Assembly (NCBI RefSeq): GCF_041435095.1
Contig: NZ_CP108025.1
Location: 2,728,001-2,792,000, forward strand
Source: Kitasatospora sp. NBC_00315
GTDB lineage: Bacteria; Actinomycetota; Actinomycetes; Streptomycetales; Streptomycetaceae
Direction: 5' to 3'
DNA: 64,000 bases
Below the pieces are notes generated by a model that searched no databases, was not told where the DNA came from, and saw nothing but the letters and a program-made list of their open reading frames with translations. Every line of letters begins with the position of its first letter. Position 1 is the first letter of the stretch. The translations under genes and the position numbers were made by a program. Of the stretch, positions 36,545 to 45,516 are shown one piece after another.

Positions 36545-36587
36545 GTCAACCTAGGTTGACAGCACCCGGATGTCAACCCTGGTTGAC
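36545..36587 (-). promoter_or_regulatory. Leaderless promoter with two operators for the HTH/Clp-N operon
   Basis: -35 TTGACA (36571-36576) and -10 TAGGTT (36548-36553) are 17 bp apart on the minus strand; the A of ATG at 36541 is 7 nt past the -10. Palindromes at 36545-36560 (GTCAACCTAGGTTGAC) and 36572-36587 (same arms, CT centre) start 27 bp apart and cover the -10 and -35. The second also encodes the last codons and stop of the NmrA-like gene. Confidence 0.85.
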
Positions 36588-37388
36588 GCCTCCGTCCCGG
36601 TCGCGCCGCTCCCGCCCGGAGCCCGGGCCCCGGCCGCCGAACCGCTCGGCCAGTGCCTGCGCGAAGGTACCCACCCCGTCGGCGCGCTCCGGCGTCAGGT
36701 TTCCACCCGCCCTCAGCTGCCGGAAGGCCGCACCGGGCAGCCGCACGGGCAGCAGCACCCGGCGCAGCCCGGCCGCCCGGAGGTAGGCCAGCGCCAGCTC
36801 GCGGTGCCCGAGCACCTGGGGCCCCCCGATCTCCGGCGCGTACCCCGCCGGCGCCCCGCCCACCAGCTCGACCAGCCGGGCCGCGACCTCCCGGACGTCC
36901 ACCGGCTGGACGCGCACCCCGGCCGCCACCGGGACCACCGGCGACCTGGCGCTGACCTTCAGGACGGTCATCACCAGGTCGTGGAACTGGGTCGCCCGCA
37001 GGATCGTCCAGCCCACCCCCGAGTCGCGCACCAGCCGCTCGGCCGCCAGCTTCGCCCGGTAGTAGCCGATCGGCACCCGGTCCACCCCGACGATCGACAC
37101 GTACACCAGGTGCGGCACCCCGGCCCGGCGCAGCGCCGCCGTCAGGTTCGCCGTCGCCGCGACATCCCCCTTGCCCTGGGTGGTCGCACAGTCGACCACC
37201 GCCGCCACACCGGCCACGGCGGCGTCCACCCCCTCCCCCGTGGTGAGATCCCCCACCACCCACGCGTGCCCGCCACCCGAACGCTGGCGGCGGCTCAGCA
37301 CCCGCACCTCGTGGCCCCGTGCGAGCAGCAGGCGCACCACCTCGCTGCCCAGCGTGCCGGTACCTCCGGTCACCAGAATCGGCTTCAT
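36573..37388 (-). CDS. NmrA-like NAD(P)-binding protein (short-chain dehydrogenase fold)
   Basis: This is a 271-residue Rossmann protein of the atypical SDR/NmrA class. The N-terminal VTGGTGTLGSEVVRLLL (about 6-22) binds NAD(P). The SDR catalytic Tyr-Lys pair has a counterpart in GYYRAKLAAE (about 108-117), and WTILRATQFHDL follows. Such proteins act as reductases, epimerases or redox sensors; no substrate can be named. ATG at 37388 sits behind GAGG. Its 3' end carries the second operator of the downstream HTH operon. It diverges from the SUMF1-like gene 200 bp away. Confidence 0.82.
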   Translation of the reverse strand: MKPILVTGGTGTLGSEVVRLLLARGHEVRVLSRRQRSGGGHAWVVGDLTTGEGVDAAVAGVAAVVDCATTQGKGDVAATANLTAALRRAGVPHLVYVSIVGVDRVPIGYYRAKLAAERLVRDSGVGWTILRATQFHDLVMTVLKVSARSPVVPVAAGVRVQPVDVREVAARLVELVGGAPAGYAPEIGGPQVLGHRELALAYLRAAGLRRVLLPVRLPGAAFRQLRAGGNLTPERADGVGTFAQALAERFGGRGPGSGRERRDRDGGVNQG

Positions 37389-37586
37389 CACGACCTCACT
37401 CTCCTCGTCCTCGGGAACAACGACCGGACGGCCCCGCGGAGCGTGACATCGGCCCCGAACGGAGCAGGCCGTCGCCGCCCGAGCACCGCCGCGACCGGCC
37501 CGAAGCGGGCTGCGGCGGGCGAACGGCGGGTTCCTGCGGGCGAACGGCGGCCCGGACCGGCCCGGCGTCGGTATGATCACCGGTCC

Positions 37587-38261
37587 ATGGAGACGAGCGC
37601 GGAACTCGGGATGACGCCCATCGCGGCCGGACGGGTGGTGCTGAGCGACCGGCGCACGCAACGGAGTTGGCCGGCCGACCTCGCACCGTACGAGCTGTCG
37701 GCCTTCCCGGTCACCCAGGACCGGTACGCCCAGGTCACCGGCCTGTGGCCGAGCAGTGTGCGGGGCGAGCGGCTGCCCGTCGAGGGGGTGTCCTGGCACG
37801 ACGCCGTCCGGTTCTGCAACGCCCTGTCCCGCGCCGAGGGCCTGGCACCCGCCTACCGCCTCGACTCCGGCGCCGAGACCGTCGAGTGGGACGCGGCCGC
37901 CGACGGCTACCGGCTGCCGACCGAGGCCGAGTGGGAGTACGCCTGCCGGGCCGGCACCGAGCAGCCGCGGTACGGGCCGCTCGACGAGATCGCCTGGCAC
38001 CGCGGCAACTCTCAGGAGCGGATGCACGAGGTGGGCGGCAGGCGGCCGAACGCCTGGGGGCTCCACGACATGCTGGGCAACGTCTGGGAGTGGTGCTGGG
38101 ACCTCTACGACGCCGAGGTCTACGGCAGCTACCGGGTGCTGCGCGGGGGCGGGTGGTTCGACGAGCGCTGGAGCTGCCGCGCCTCGGTACGGCGCCGCAG
38201 CCACCCGACCTTCCGGATCGACGACGTGGGCTTCCGCGTCGCGCGCACCGCGGGGCGCTGA
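37587..38261 (+). CDS. SUMF1/EgtB-fold protein (formylglycine-generating-enzyme-like)
   Basis: This is a 224-residue protein of the FGE-sulfatase family. Typical pieces are FPVTQDRYAQV (about 36-46), PVEGVSWHDAVRFCNALS (about 65-82), YRLPTEAEWEYACRAGT, GLHDMLGNVWEWC and LRGGGWFDERWSCRAS. True formylglycine enzymes bind copper with two Cys; by my alignment only the second Cys remains here (WSCRAS) and the first is Asp, so sulfatase activation is unlikely. It may be a binding or other oxygenase member. ATG at 37587 lacks a Shine-Dalgarno; a TATGAT hexamer ends 9 nt upstream, so a very short leader is possible. No sulfatase gene is nearby. Confidence 0.82.
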   Translation: METSAELGMTPIAAGRVVLSDRRTQRSWPADLAPYELSAFPVTQDRYAQVTGLWPSSVRGERLPVEGVSWHDAVRFCNALSRAEGLAPAYRLDSGAETVEWDAAADGYRLPTEAEWEYACRAGTEQPRYGPLDEIAWHRGNSQERMHEVGGRRPNAWGLHDMLGNVWEWCWDLYDAEVYGSYRVLRGGGWFDERWSCRASVRRRSHPTFRIDDVGFRVARTAGR

Positions 38262-38303
38262 CCCCGGGACACGGGACACGGGACAGCGGCGCACGCGGAC
38301 ACG

Positions 38304-38338
38304 CCGAAGGGGACCGGCCGTCGGCCGGTCCCCTTCGG
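38304..38338. terminator. Bidirectional terminator between SUMF1-like gene and nrdJ
   Basis: A perfect 16-bp stem (38304-38319 with 38323-38338) with a 3-nt loop lies between convergent genes, 43 bp after one stop and 67 bp from the other. Confidence 0.85.
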
Positions 38339-38404
38339 GTCACTGCTCAGCAGGGCGCGCGGACCGGGCCGGGTACGTCACACCCGGCCCGGACCCGCCC
38401 GGTG

Positions 38405-41293
38405 TCAGCTGCAGCCGCTGGTCGAGCCGCAGCCCTCGCAGAGGTAGCAGCTGCCCGCGCGGCGCATCTTGGTGCCGCAGGAGAAGCAGAGCGGGGCGTC
38501 GGCGTTCAGGCCGAGCTGGATCTCCATCAGTTCGGTGGAGTTGTGCGCCTGGGCCGGGGCGGCCTTCGGCTGCTCGACGGCGGCCGGCCGGGCCGGGGCG
38601 ACCGGTTCGACGGCGCGGGGAGCGGACTGGGCCAGGCCCTCGACGTCCAGCTCGTCGCCCTCCAGCGGCTCGTAGGAGCCGGTGTCCAGGTGCCGCTGAC
38701 GCTCCTCGACCGAGTGGATGCCGAGCGCGGAGCGGGTCTCGAACGGGAGGAAGTCGAGTGCCAGGCGACGGAAGATGTAGTCCACGATCGACTGCGCCAT
38801 CCGCACGTCCGGGTCGTCCGTCAGACCGGCCGGCTCGAAGCGCATGTTGGTGAACTTCGAGACGTAGGTCTCCAACGGCACGCCGTACTGGAGGCCGACC
38901 GAGACGGCGATGGAGAAGGCGTCCATCATGCCCGCGAGGGTCGAGCCCTGCTTGGACATCTTGAGGAAGACCTCGCCCAGACCGTCGTCCGGGTAGGAGT
39001 TGGCGGTCATGTAGCCCTCGGCGCCGCCCACCGTGAAGGAGGTGGTGATGCCCGGACGGCCCTTGGGGAGGCGCTTGCGCACCGGGCGGTACTCGACGAC
39101 CTGCTGGACGACGGGGGACGCCTCGGCCTTGGGCGCCTCGACCGCGGGGGTCTTGGTCTTGGCCGAGAGCGGCTGACCGACCTTGCAGTTGTCGCGGTAG
39201 ATGGCCAGCGCCTTGACGCCGAGCTTCCACGCCTCGAAGTAGATCTCCTCGATCTCCTCGACGGTGGCGCTCTGGGGCATGTTGACGGTCTTGGAGATCG
39301 CGCCGGAGATCCACGGCTGGATGGCCGCCATCATCCGCACGTGGCCCATCGCCGAGATGACCCGCTCGCCCATGGCGCAGTCGAACACCTCGTAGTGCTC
39401 GGGCTTCAGGCTCGGGGCGTCCACCACGTTGCCGTGCTCGGAGATGTGGTCGACGACCGCCTCGATCTGCTCGGGCTGGTAGCCGAGGCGCTTGAGGGCG
39501 CGCGGCACCGTGCCGTTGACGATCTGCATCGAGCCGCCGCCGACCAGCTTCTTGAACTTGACCAGGGCGAGGTCGGGCTCGACCCCGGTGGTGTCGCAGT
39601 CCATCATCAGGCCGATGGTCCCGGTGGGGGCGAGCACCGACGCCTGGGCGTTGCGGAAACCGTGCTGCGCACCGATGCGCAGCACGTCCTGCCAGGTCTC
39701 CGTGGCCGCGGCCCAGACCGGGGCGTCCAGCTCGTCCGACGGGACGGTGGCGGCGTTGGCGTCCGCGTGCTGGCGCATGACCCGCAGGTGCGGCTCGGCG
39801 TTGCGGGCGTAGCCGTCGTACGGGCCGACCACGCCGGCCAGCTCGGCGCCGCGGCGGTAGGCGGTGCCGGTCATCAGCGAGGTGATGGCGCCGGCCAGCG
39901 CGCGGCCGCCCTCGGAGTCGTAGGCGTGGCCGGTGGCCATCAGCAGGGCGCCGAGGTTGGCGTAGCCGATGCCGAGCTGGCGGTAGGCGCGGGTGGTCTC
40001 GCCGATCTTCTCGGTGGGGAAGTCGGCGAAGCAGATGGAGATGTCCATCGCGGTGATGACCAGCTCGACGACCTTGGCGAAGCGCTCGGCGTCGAAGCTG
40101 TCGTCGTCGCGCAGGAACTTCATCAGGTTGAGCGAGGCGAGGTTGCAGCTGGAGTTGTCCAGGTGCATGTACTCGGAGCAGGGGTTGGACGCGTTGATGC
40201 GGCCGGACTCCGGGCAGGTGTGCCAGTGGTTGATCGTCGAGTCGTACTGGATGCCGGGGTCGGCGCAGGCCCAGGCGGCCTCGGCCATCTTGCGGAAGAG
40301 CTTCTTGGCGTCGACGGTCTCGATGACCTCGCCGGTCATCCGGGCGCGCAGGCCGAACTCGGTGCCGTTCTCGACCGCGGTCATGAACTCGTCGGAGACC
40401 CGGACCGAGTTGTTGGCGTTCTGGTACTGGACGGAGGTGATGTCATCCCCGCCGAGGTCCATGTCGAAGCCCGCGTCGCGCAGGGCGCGGATCTTCTCCT
40501 CCTCCTTCACCTTGGTCTCGATGAAGGCCTCGACGTCCGGGTGGTCCACGTCCAGGACGACCATCTTGGCCGCGCGGCGGGTCGCGCCGCCCGACTTGAT
40601 GGTGCCGGCGGAGGCATCCGCGCCGCGCATGAAGGAGACCGGGCCGGAGGCGTTGCCGCCGGAGGACAGCAGCTCCTTGGAGGACCGGATCCGGGAGAGG
40701 TTGAGGCCGGCGCCGGAGCCGCCCTTGAAGATCATGCCCTCTTCCTTGTACCAGTCGAGGATCGACTCCATGGAGTCGTCGACGGCCAGGATGAAGCAGG
40801 CGCTGACCTGCTGGGGCTGCTTGGTGCCGACGTTGAACCAGACCGGCGAGTTGAAGCTGAAGACCTGGTGGAGGAGGGCGTAGGTCAGCTCGTGCTCGAA
40901 GACCTCGGCGTCCTCGGGAGCGGTGAAGTAGCCGTTCTTCTCCCCGGCGGCGCGGTAGGTGAGCACCACCCGGTCGATGATCTGCTTGAGGCTCCACTCG
41001 CGCTGGGGGCTGCCCACGGCGCCGCGGAAGTACTTGGAGGTGACGATGTTCACCGCGTTCACCGACCAGCTGTCGGGGAACTCCACGCCGCGCTGCTCGA
41101 AGTTGATCGAGCCGTCGCGCCAGTTGGTCATGACGACGTCGCGGCGCTCCCAGGTGACCTCGTCGTAGGGGTGCACTCCAGGGGTGGTGTGGATGCGCTC
41201 GATCCGCAGACCGCCCTTGGGGGCCTTTCCGGCGCCCCTGGCCGCCTTGTCGGACTTGGACCCGCGTGCGGAACCGCTCGTCGTGTCTGTCAC
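38405..41293 (-). CDS. nrdJ: Class II (adenosylcobalamin-dependent) ribonucleotide reductase
   Basis: This enzyme reduces all four ribonucleotides to deoxyribonucleotides using vitamin B12 radical chemistry. The 962-residue product shows the substrate-site segments FSFNSPVWFNVGTK (about 140-155), GGSGAGLNLSRIRSS, NASNPCSEYMHLDNSSCNLASLNL (given by position about 380-405) with active-site Cys, and PTGTIGLMMDCDTTGVEPD. The C-terminus has a Cys-rich tail (CFSCGTKM, CYLCEGCGSTSGCS) that probably carries the re-reducing cysteines and zinc. GTG at 41293 has AGGAGGAG about 8 nt upstream. nrdR lies 281 bp upstream in the same direction, as in the nrdRJ operon of S. coelicolor. Confidence 0.97.
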   Translation of the reverse strand: MTDTTSGSARGSKSDKAARGAGKAPKGGLRIERIHTTPGVHPYDEVTWERRDVVMTNWRDGSINFEQRGVEFPDSWSVNAVNIVTSKYFRGAVGSPQREWSLKQIIDRVVLTYRAAGEKNGYFTAPEDAEVFEHELTYALLHQVFSFNSPVWFNVGTKQPQQVSACFILAVDDSMESILDWYKEEGMIFKGGSGAGLNLSRIRSSKELLSSGGNASGPVSFMRGADASAGTIKSGGATRRAAKMVVLDVDHPDVEAFIETKVKEEEKIRALRDAGFDMDLGGDDITSVQYQNANNSVRVSDEFMTAVENGTEFGLRARMTGEVIETVDAKKLFRKMAEAAWACADPGIQYDSTINHWHTCPESGRINASNPCSEYMHLDNSSCNLASLNLMKFLRDDDSFDAERFAKVVELVITAMDISICFADFPTEKIGETTRAYRQLGIGYANLGALLMATGHAYDSEGGRALAGAITSLMTGTAYRRGAELAGVVGPYDGYARNAEPHLRVMRQHADANAATVPSDELDAPVWAAATETWQDVLRIGAQHGFRNAQASVLAPTGTIGLMMDCDTTGVEPDLALVKFKKLVGGGSMQIVNGTVPRALKRLGYQPEQIEAVVDHISEHGNVVDAPSLKPEHYEVFDCAMGERVISAMGHVRMMAAIQPWISGAISKTVNMPQSATVEEIEEIYFEAWKLGVKALAIYRDNCKVGQPLSAKTKTPAVEAPKAEASPVVQQVVEYRPVRKRLPKGRPGITTSFTVGGAEGYMTANSYPDDGLGEVFLKMSKQGSTLAGMMDAFSIAVSVGLQYGVPLETYVSKFTNMRFEPAGLTDDPDVRMAQSIVDYIFRRLALDFLPFETRSALGIHSVEERQRHLDTGSYEPLEGDELDVEGLAQSAPRAVEPVAPARPAAVEQPKAAPAQAHNSTELMEIQLGLNADAPLCFSCGTKMRRAGSCYLCEGCGSTSGCS

Positions 41294-41574
41294 TTCTCGC
41301 TCCTCCTCCTGGGCAAACGCCCTCGGCGCCCCTTTGCTTCCGGGGTGCCGTTGGTTCGCTTCTCCTGGTGTGCGGGCAGTCGGTGGCGCCGGCTGCTCAC
41401 GCACGGTTTGTGGTGTTCTGTGCCCAGCTTTCGGGCACGCGTCAGCCCCGAGGGGCCGGTCGGTACGGTTCTAGGTTCTAGTACCTCTGTGTTACGTCGG
41501 CGGGTCGCCGTACGCGTCGGTACGGTTCGCCGTGCCGGCGTGCGCGTCGGTACGGGTCGTGCGGTGCGCGCCGG

Positions 41575-42072
41575 TCAGGGCGCGGCGACGGGAGCCGGCA
41601 CCGGGGTGCCGACCTCCAGGCTGAAGGGCCGCTCGGCGCGGAGCTCCGCGATGGCGGCCTCGAAGTCCTCGAGCCCGTCGTACGCCCGGTACACGCTGGC
41701 GAAGCGCAGGTAGGCGACGACGTCGAGGTCCTTGAGCGGACCGAGTATGGCGAGCCCCACGTCGTGTGTCGAGAGCTCCGCGCTGCCACTGGCCCGCAGG
41801 CACTCCTCGACCCGCTGGCCGAGCTGGGCGAGCGCGTCCTCGGTGACCGGTCGTCCCTGGCAGGCCTTGCGGACGCCGGAGATGACCTTCTCCCGACTGA
41901 ACGGCTCGGTGACGCCGCTGCGCTTGATGACCATCAGCGCGGCCGTCTCCACCGTGGTGAAACGGCGGCTGCAGTCGGGGCACTGCCGGCGGCGGCGGAT
42001 CGAGCTTCCGTCGTCGGTGGTACGACTGTCGACGACGCGACTGTCGGAGTGCCTACAGAAGGGGCAGTGCAC
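41575..42072 (-). CDS. nrdR: Transcriptional repressor NrdR
   Basis: NrdR senses ATP/dATP and represses ribonucleotide reductase genes. The 165-residue product has the zinc ribbon HCPFC...CPDC (about 2-34), followed by SRRFTTVE and an ATP-cone (about 47-137; [19 protein letters not shown]). GTG at 42072 gives the invariant MHCPFC start, with GGGAGGG about 10 nt upstream. It precedes nrdJ. Two NrdR-box-like sequences 31 bp apart overlap its promoter, consistent with autoregulation. It diverges from lexA. Confidence 0.97.
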   Translation of the reverse strand: MHCPFCRHSDSRVVDSRTTDDGSSIRRRRQCPDCSRRFTTVETAALMVIKRSGVTEPFSREKVISGVRKACQGRPVTEDALAQLGQRVEECLRASGSAELSTHDVGLAILGPLKDLDVVAYLRFASVYRAYDGLEDFEAAIAELRAERPFSLEVGTPVPAPVAAP

Positions 42073-42112
42073 CTTGAGGAATCCCTCCCTGGCATGACGT
42101 GCGGACCAGACA

Positions 42113-42184
42113 AGTCTACGCGATGAGGCGGGCCCGACCACAACCTGTGGACCCGAGGAGCAGACTAGCCACTACATGTAGCTC
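42113..42184 (-). promoter_or_regulatory. nrdR promoter with two NrdR-box-like elements
   Basis: Elements CCACAACCTGTGGACC (42138-42153) and CCACTACATGTAGCTC (42169-42184) start exactly 31 bp apart, the three-turn spacing known for NrdR box pairs, and match the CAC-W-A...T-R-G core. A minus-strand -35 TTGTGG (42138-42143) lies inside the first element, and -10 TAGACT (42113-42118) follows after 19 bp. Confidence 0.6.
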
Positions 42185-42266
42185 TCTGCGGCATCCGATG
42201 TACCAGGCGTGTCGCCCGGGATTAGACTTTGTCGAGTCGAACATTTAATCGATGTACAACAAAGCC

Positions 42267-42314
42267 TTGATCGAGTGTGCCAACTCTCGAATAATTCACT
42301 CGAACGTGTGTTTG
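42267..42314 (+). promoter_or_regulatory. lexA promoter and SOS box
   Basis: TTGATC (42267-42272), 17 bp and AATAAT (42290-42295) suggest the promoter. CGAACGTGTGTTTG (42301-42314) matches the Gram-positive LexA box CGAAC-N4-GTTYG perfectly and covers the expected start point. Confidence 0.75.
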
Positions 42315-42382
42315 GCGCAACCTTTCGATAGGTGCTGCCGTTGGGCTGGCGAAGGGGAGGACATCCGTCGAGAGGGGCCGCC

Positions 42383-43267
42383 GTGAACACGATCGAGAGC
42401 AACACCATCCCGGTGCAGGAACACTCCCAGCTCAAGGTGGGGCAGCGCACCACGAACCAGCAGAGTGTGGACCACAGCATGGACCGTAGCGAAGACCACC
42501 GCCTGGTCGGCCAGGCCGTCACGAGCGTCAGCCGCGTCCCGGACCAGTCGATCGAGCACTCCTCCACCCAGGACGGCGCTCTCGGCAACCCGGCCCCCAC
42601 CCGCCTGCCGGGCCGCCCGCCGGGCATCCGTACCGACGAGGCCGGACTGACCGAGCGCCAGCGCCGCGTCATCGAGGTCATCCGGGATTCCGTCCAGCGC
42701 CGGGGCTACCCGCCGAGCATGCGTGAGATCGGCCAGGCCGTCGGCCTGTCGAGCACCTCCTCGGTCGCCCACCAGCTGATGGCCCTGGAGCGCAAGGGCT
42801 TCCTCCGCCGGGACCCGCACCGCCCCCGGGCGTACGAGGTGCGCGGGGTGGAGGTCAGCCGCCCGAACACCGCCGAGACGGCGGGCCGTCCGTCCACCTC
42901 CTACGTGCCGCTGGTCGGCCGGATCGCCGCCGGTGGCCCGATCCTGGCCGAGCAGACCGTCGAGGACGTCTTCCCCCTCCCCCGTCAGCTGGTCGGCGAG
43001 GGGGAGCTCTTCGCGCTCACCGTCCGCGGCGACTCGATGATCGAGGCCGCGATCTGTGACGGCGACTGGGTGACCGTCCGCCGGCAGCCGGTCGCCGAGA
43101 ACGGCGACATCGTGGCCGCGATGATCGACGGCGAAGCCACCGTCAAGCGGCTGAAGCGCGAGGACGGCCGGATCTGGCTGATGCCGCACAACCCGGCGTA
43201 CGACCCGATCCCCGGCGACAACGCGACCATTCTCGGCAAGGTCGTCGCGGTGCTCCGCCGGCTCTGA
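42383..43267 (+). CDS. lexA: SOS repressor LexA
   Basis: LexA represses DNA-damage genes and self-cleaves when RecA is active. The 294-residue product has a winged helix-turn-helix (about 85-145; [24 protein letters not shown]), the Ala-Gly cleavage site in [11 protein letters not shown] (about 180), the nucleophile Ser in [10 protein letters not shown] (about 216) and the Lys in [10 protein letters not shown] (about 253). GTG at 42383 has GAGAGGGG 5 nt upstream. It gives an extra N-terminal extension of about 70 residues, longer than usual LexA (about 230-260 in all). The SOS box lies about 70 bp upstream. A stem-loop at 43319-43348 follows. Confidence 0.96.
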   Translation: MNTIESNTIPVQEHSQLKVGQRTTNQQSVDHSMDRSEDHRLVGQAVTSVSRVPDQSIEHSSTQDGALGNPAPTRLPGRPPGIRTDEAGLTERQRRVIEVIRDSVQRRGYPPSMREIGQAVGLSSTSSVAHQLMALERKGFLRRDPHRPRAYEVRGVEVSRPNTAETAGRPSTSYVPLVGRIAAGGPILAEQTVEDVFPLPRQLVGEGELFALTVRGDSMIEAAICDGDWVTVRRQPVAENGDIVAAMIDGEATVKRLKREDGRIWLMPHNPAYDPIPGDNATILGKVVAVLRRL

Positions 43268-43318
43268 CCCACCGGCACGTGGAACGCCGACACGGACGCC
43301 AGGGCGCACGACAGATGA

Positions 43319-43348
43319 AGGGGGCTCCGGCAGCGGCCGGAGCCCCCT
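43319..43348. terminator. Terminator between lexA and the helicase gene
   Basis: A perfect 12-bp stem (43319-43330 with 43337-43348) with a 6-nt loop, followed by CTGTCGT, 51 bp after lexA and 57 bp from the convergent helicase stop. Confidence 0.8.
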
Positions 43349-43404
43349 CTGTCGTCCACTGTCGTCCTCTGCCGTCCGCCGCGGAGAACGCGCCGTCCTG
43401 ACGG

Positions 43405-45516
43405 TCAGCCGCGCTTGGCGACCGGGCGCGGCTCGGGCGCCGAGGCGTCGATCGCCGCCAGCGAGCGGCGCACCTGGTTGCGGTCGGTGGTGTACCAGAA
43501 CTCCGGCATCGAGGACCGGAAGAAGCCGCCGTACCGGGCGGTGGCCAGCCTCGGATCCAGCACCGCCACCACCCCCTTGTCGTCCGCCGCGCGGACCAAC
43601 CGGCCGGCGCCCTGCGCCATCAGCAGCGCGGCGTGGGTGGCCGCGACCGCCATGAAGCCGTTCCCGCCGCCCTCCTCGACCGCCTTCTGCCGGGCGCTCA
43701 TCAGCGGGTCGTCCGGGCGCGGGAAGGGAATCCGGTCCATCACGACCAGCTGGCAGGCCGAGCCCGGCACGTCGACGCCCTGCCAGAGCGAGAGCGTGCC
43801 GAACAGGCAGGCCGACGCCTCCGAGGCGAAATCCCGGATCAGCTCGCCGAGGGTGTCCTCGCCCTGCAGCAGGATCCGGTTGTCCAGCCGCTCGCGCATC
43901 GCCTCGGCCGCCGCCTGGGCGGCCCGCATCGAGGAGAACAGCCCGAGGGTCCGGCCGCCGGCCGCCCCGATCAGCTCCTCCAGCTCCGCCAGCATCTCCG
44001 GCCGGTCGGGCTCCCGGCCCGGCGGCGGCAGATGCCTGGCCACGTAGAGGATGCCCTGCTTCGGGTACGCGAACGGCGAGCCGACGTCGATGCCGCGCCA
44101 GTACGGCGGGCTGTCCTCGCCGACCTCCGGCTCGGACTCCTGCGGCCCCCGGAGGTCGGCCAGCCGGCCCTCGCCGGGCAGGCCCACCGAGGCCGCCACA
44201 CCGTGGAAGTCCCCGCCGAGCTTGAGGGTCGCCGAGGTCAGGACGACCGAGCGCTCCTTGTAGAGGTTCTCCCGCAACAGCCCCGACACGCTGAGCGGCG
44301 CGACCCGCAGGGAGGCCGTGCCCAGGCCGAAGCGGTCCGGGCGCTCGATCCACACCACGTCGTACTCGGACTCCGACAGCAGGCGCTCGGCCGTCTCGTG
44401 CAGCGTCTCGGCGGAGGCCATCGCCTGCTTGCGGACCGCGTCCTCGTCGGTGAGCGCCTTGTCCCTGGTCTCCCCCAGCGAGGTGATCACCTGGCGGGCC
44501 GCGTCGCGGATCGCCGCGACCGCGTAGGAGAGGTACTCGGGCAGCTCCTCGACCCGGCCGGGCTGCGCCGTCTCCATCAGGCCGTGGTAGCTCTCGGCGG
44601 CGGCCTGCAGCGCGTCCACCGCCTTCTCGTTGGCGAGCCGGGCGGCCCGCTTCACCGTCCGGTTGACGGCGCCGACGGTGAGCTCCGCGGTGGCCGCGCC
44701 GGTCACCCGGTTCACCAGCTCGTGCGCCTCGTCCACGATCAGCAGCCCGTGCTCCGGCAGCACCGGGGCGCCCTCGATCGCGTCGATCGCCAGCATCGCG
44801 TGGTTGGTGACGACGATGTCCGCGAGCTTGGCCCGCTCGCGTGCCTTCTCCGCGAAGCACTCCGGGCCGTAGGCGCACCTGCTGGCGCCCAGGCACTCCT
44901 TGGACGTGACGGAGAGCTGCGCCCAGGCCTTGTCGGAGACGCCGGGGGTGAGGTCGTCGCGATCCCCGGTCTCCGTCTCGTCCGCCCAGTCGCGCAGCCG
45001 CAGGACGTCGCGGCCGAGCTTGCCGGTCGGACCACCGAGGGCGTCGACCGCGTCGAACAGGCCCTCGCCCTCCTCGCTAGGCGTGCCCTCGTGCGCGCGG
45101 TGCAGGCAGAGGTAGTTGGAGCGGCCCTTGAGCATCGCGAACAGCGGCCGGCGGCGCAGCACCGGGTGCAGGGCGTCGACCGTCCGCGGCAGGTCCCGCT
45201 CCACCAGCTGGCGCTGGAGCGCCAGGGTGGCCGTGGCGACCACCACCCTGTCGCCGTGCGCGAGCGCCGGGACGAGGTACGCCAGGGACTTTCCGGTGCC
45301 GGTGCCGGCCTGCACGAGCAGGTGCTCGCCGTGGTCGACGGCGTCGGAGACGGCCTCGGCCATCCGGACCTGGCCGGGGCGCTCCACGCCGCCGACCGCG
45401 GCGACCGCCGCGTGCAGCAGTTCCGGGAGACGGGCCCGGGAGGCCAAGTCGGCGGGGGCGGCTGCTGCCTCGGCGTCGTCGCCGGGCAGGGGCTGGGGTT
45501 GGGAGTCGTTCGTCAT
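43405..45516 (-). CDS. ATP-dependent DNA helicase, DinG/YoaA (XPD) family with Fe-S cysteines
   Basis: This is a 703-residue superfamily 2 helicase, predicted 5'-3' and involved in repair of blocked forks. Motif I is QAGTGTGKSLAYLVPAL (about 69-85), motif II VDEAHEL (about 263-269), motif V/VI near GTLSLWQGVDVPG and AQGAGRLVR. Four Cys (YLCLHRA at about 137; KECLGASRCAYGPECF at about 208-223) match the Fe-S cluster of the XPD/DinG group. ATG at 45516 follows GGGAGGG. It starts only 12 nt after the siderophore operon's last stop in the same direction, so it may be expressed partly from that iron-regulated promoter. It is convergent with lexA. Confidence 0.92.
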   Translation of the reverse strand: MTNDSQPQPLPGDDAEAAAAPADLASRARLPELLHAAVAAVGGVERPGQVRMAEAVSDAVDHGEHLLVQAGTGTGKSLAYLVPALAHGDRVVVATATLALQRQLVERDLPRTVDALHPVLRRRPLFAMLKGRSNYLCLHRAHEGTPSEEGEGLFDAVDALGGPTGKLGRDVLRLRDWADETETGDRDDLTPGVSDKAWAQLSVTSKECLGASRCAYGPECFAEKARERAKLADIVVTNHAMLAIDAIEGAPVLPEHGLLIVDEAHELVNRVTGAATAELTVGAVNRTVKRAARLANEKAVDALQAAAESYHGLMETAQPGRVEELPEYLSYAVAAIRDAARQVITSLGETRDKALTDEDAVRKQAMASAETLHETAERLLSESEYDVVWIERPDRFGLGTASLRVAPLSVSGLLRENLYKERSVVLTSATLKLGGDFHGVAASVGLPGEGRLADLRGPQESEPEVGEDSPPYWRGIDVGSPFAYPKQGILYVARHLPPPGREPDRPEMLAELEELIGAAGGRTLGLFSSMRAAQAAAEAMRERLDNRILLQGEDTLGELIRDFASEASACLFGTLSLWQGVDVPGSACQLVVMDRIPFPRPDDPLMSARQKAVEEGGGNGFMAVAATHAALLMAQGAGRLVRAADDKGVVAVLDPRLATARYGGFFRSSMPEFWYTTDRNQVRRSLAAIDASAPEPRPVAKRG

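Larger units (their letters stand above)
42073..42382. other. nrdR-lexA divergent control region, 310 bp
   Basis: This AT-richer non-coding region holds the nrdR promoter and NrdR boxes, the lexA promoter and the SOS box. An additional TCGAAC-N4-AATCGA-like sequence near 42238-42252 resembles a degenerate SOS box. Confidence 0.7.

Noticed and set aside
41294..41574. Cobalamin riboswitch in front of nrdJ
   Set aside because: The 281-bp gap shows no recognisable B12-box or the expected peripheral stems; class II nrdJ is normally under NrdR rather than a riboswitch.
37667..41713. Open frame of over 1300 codons opposite nrdJ and the SUMF1-like gene
   Set aside because: It spans two certain genes and an intergenic terminator, and its protein is low complexity without any motif.
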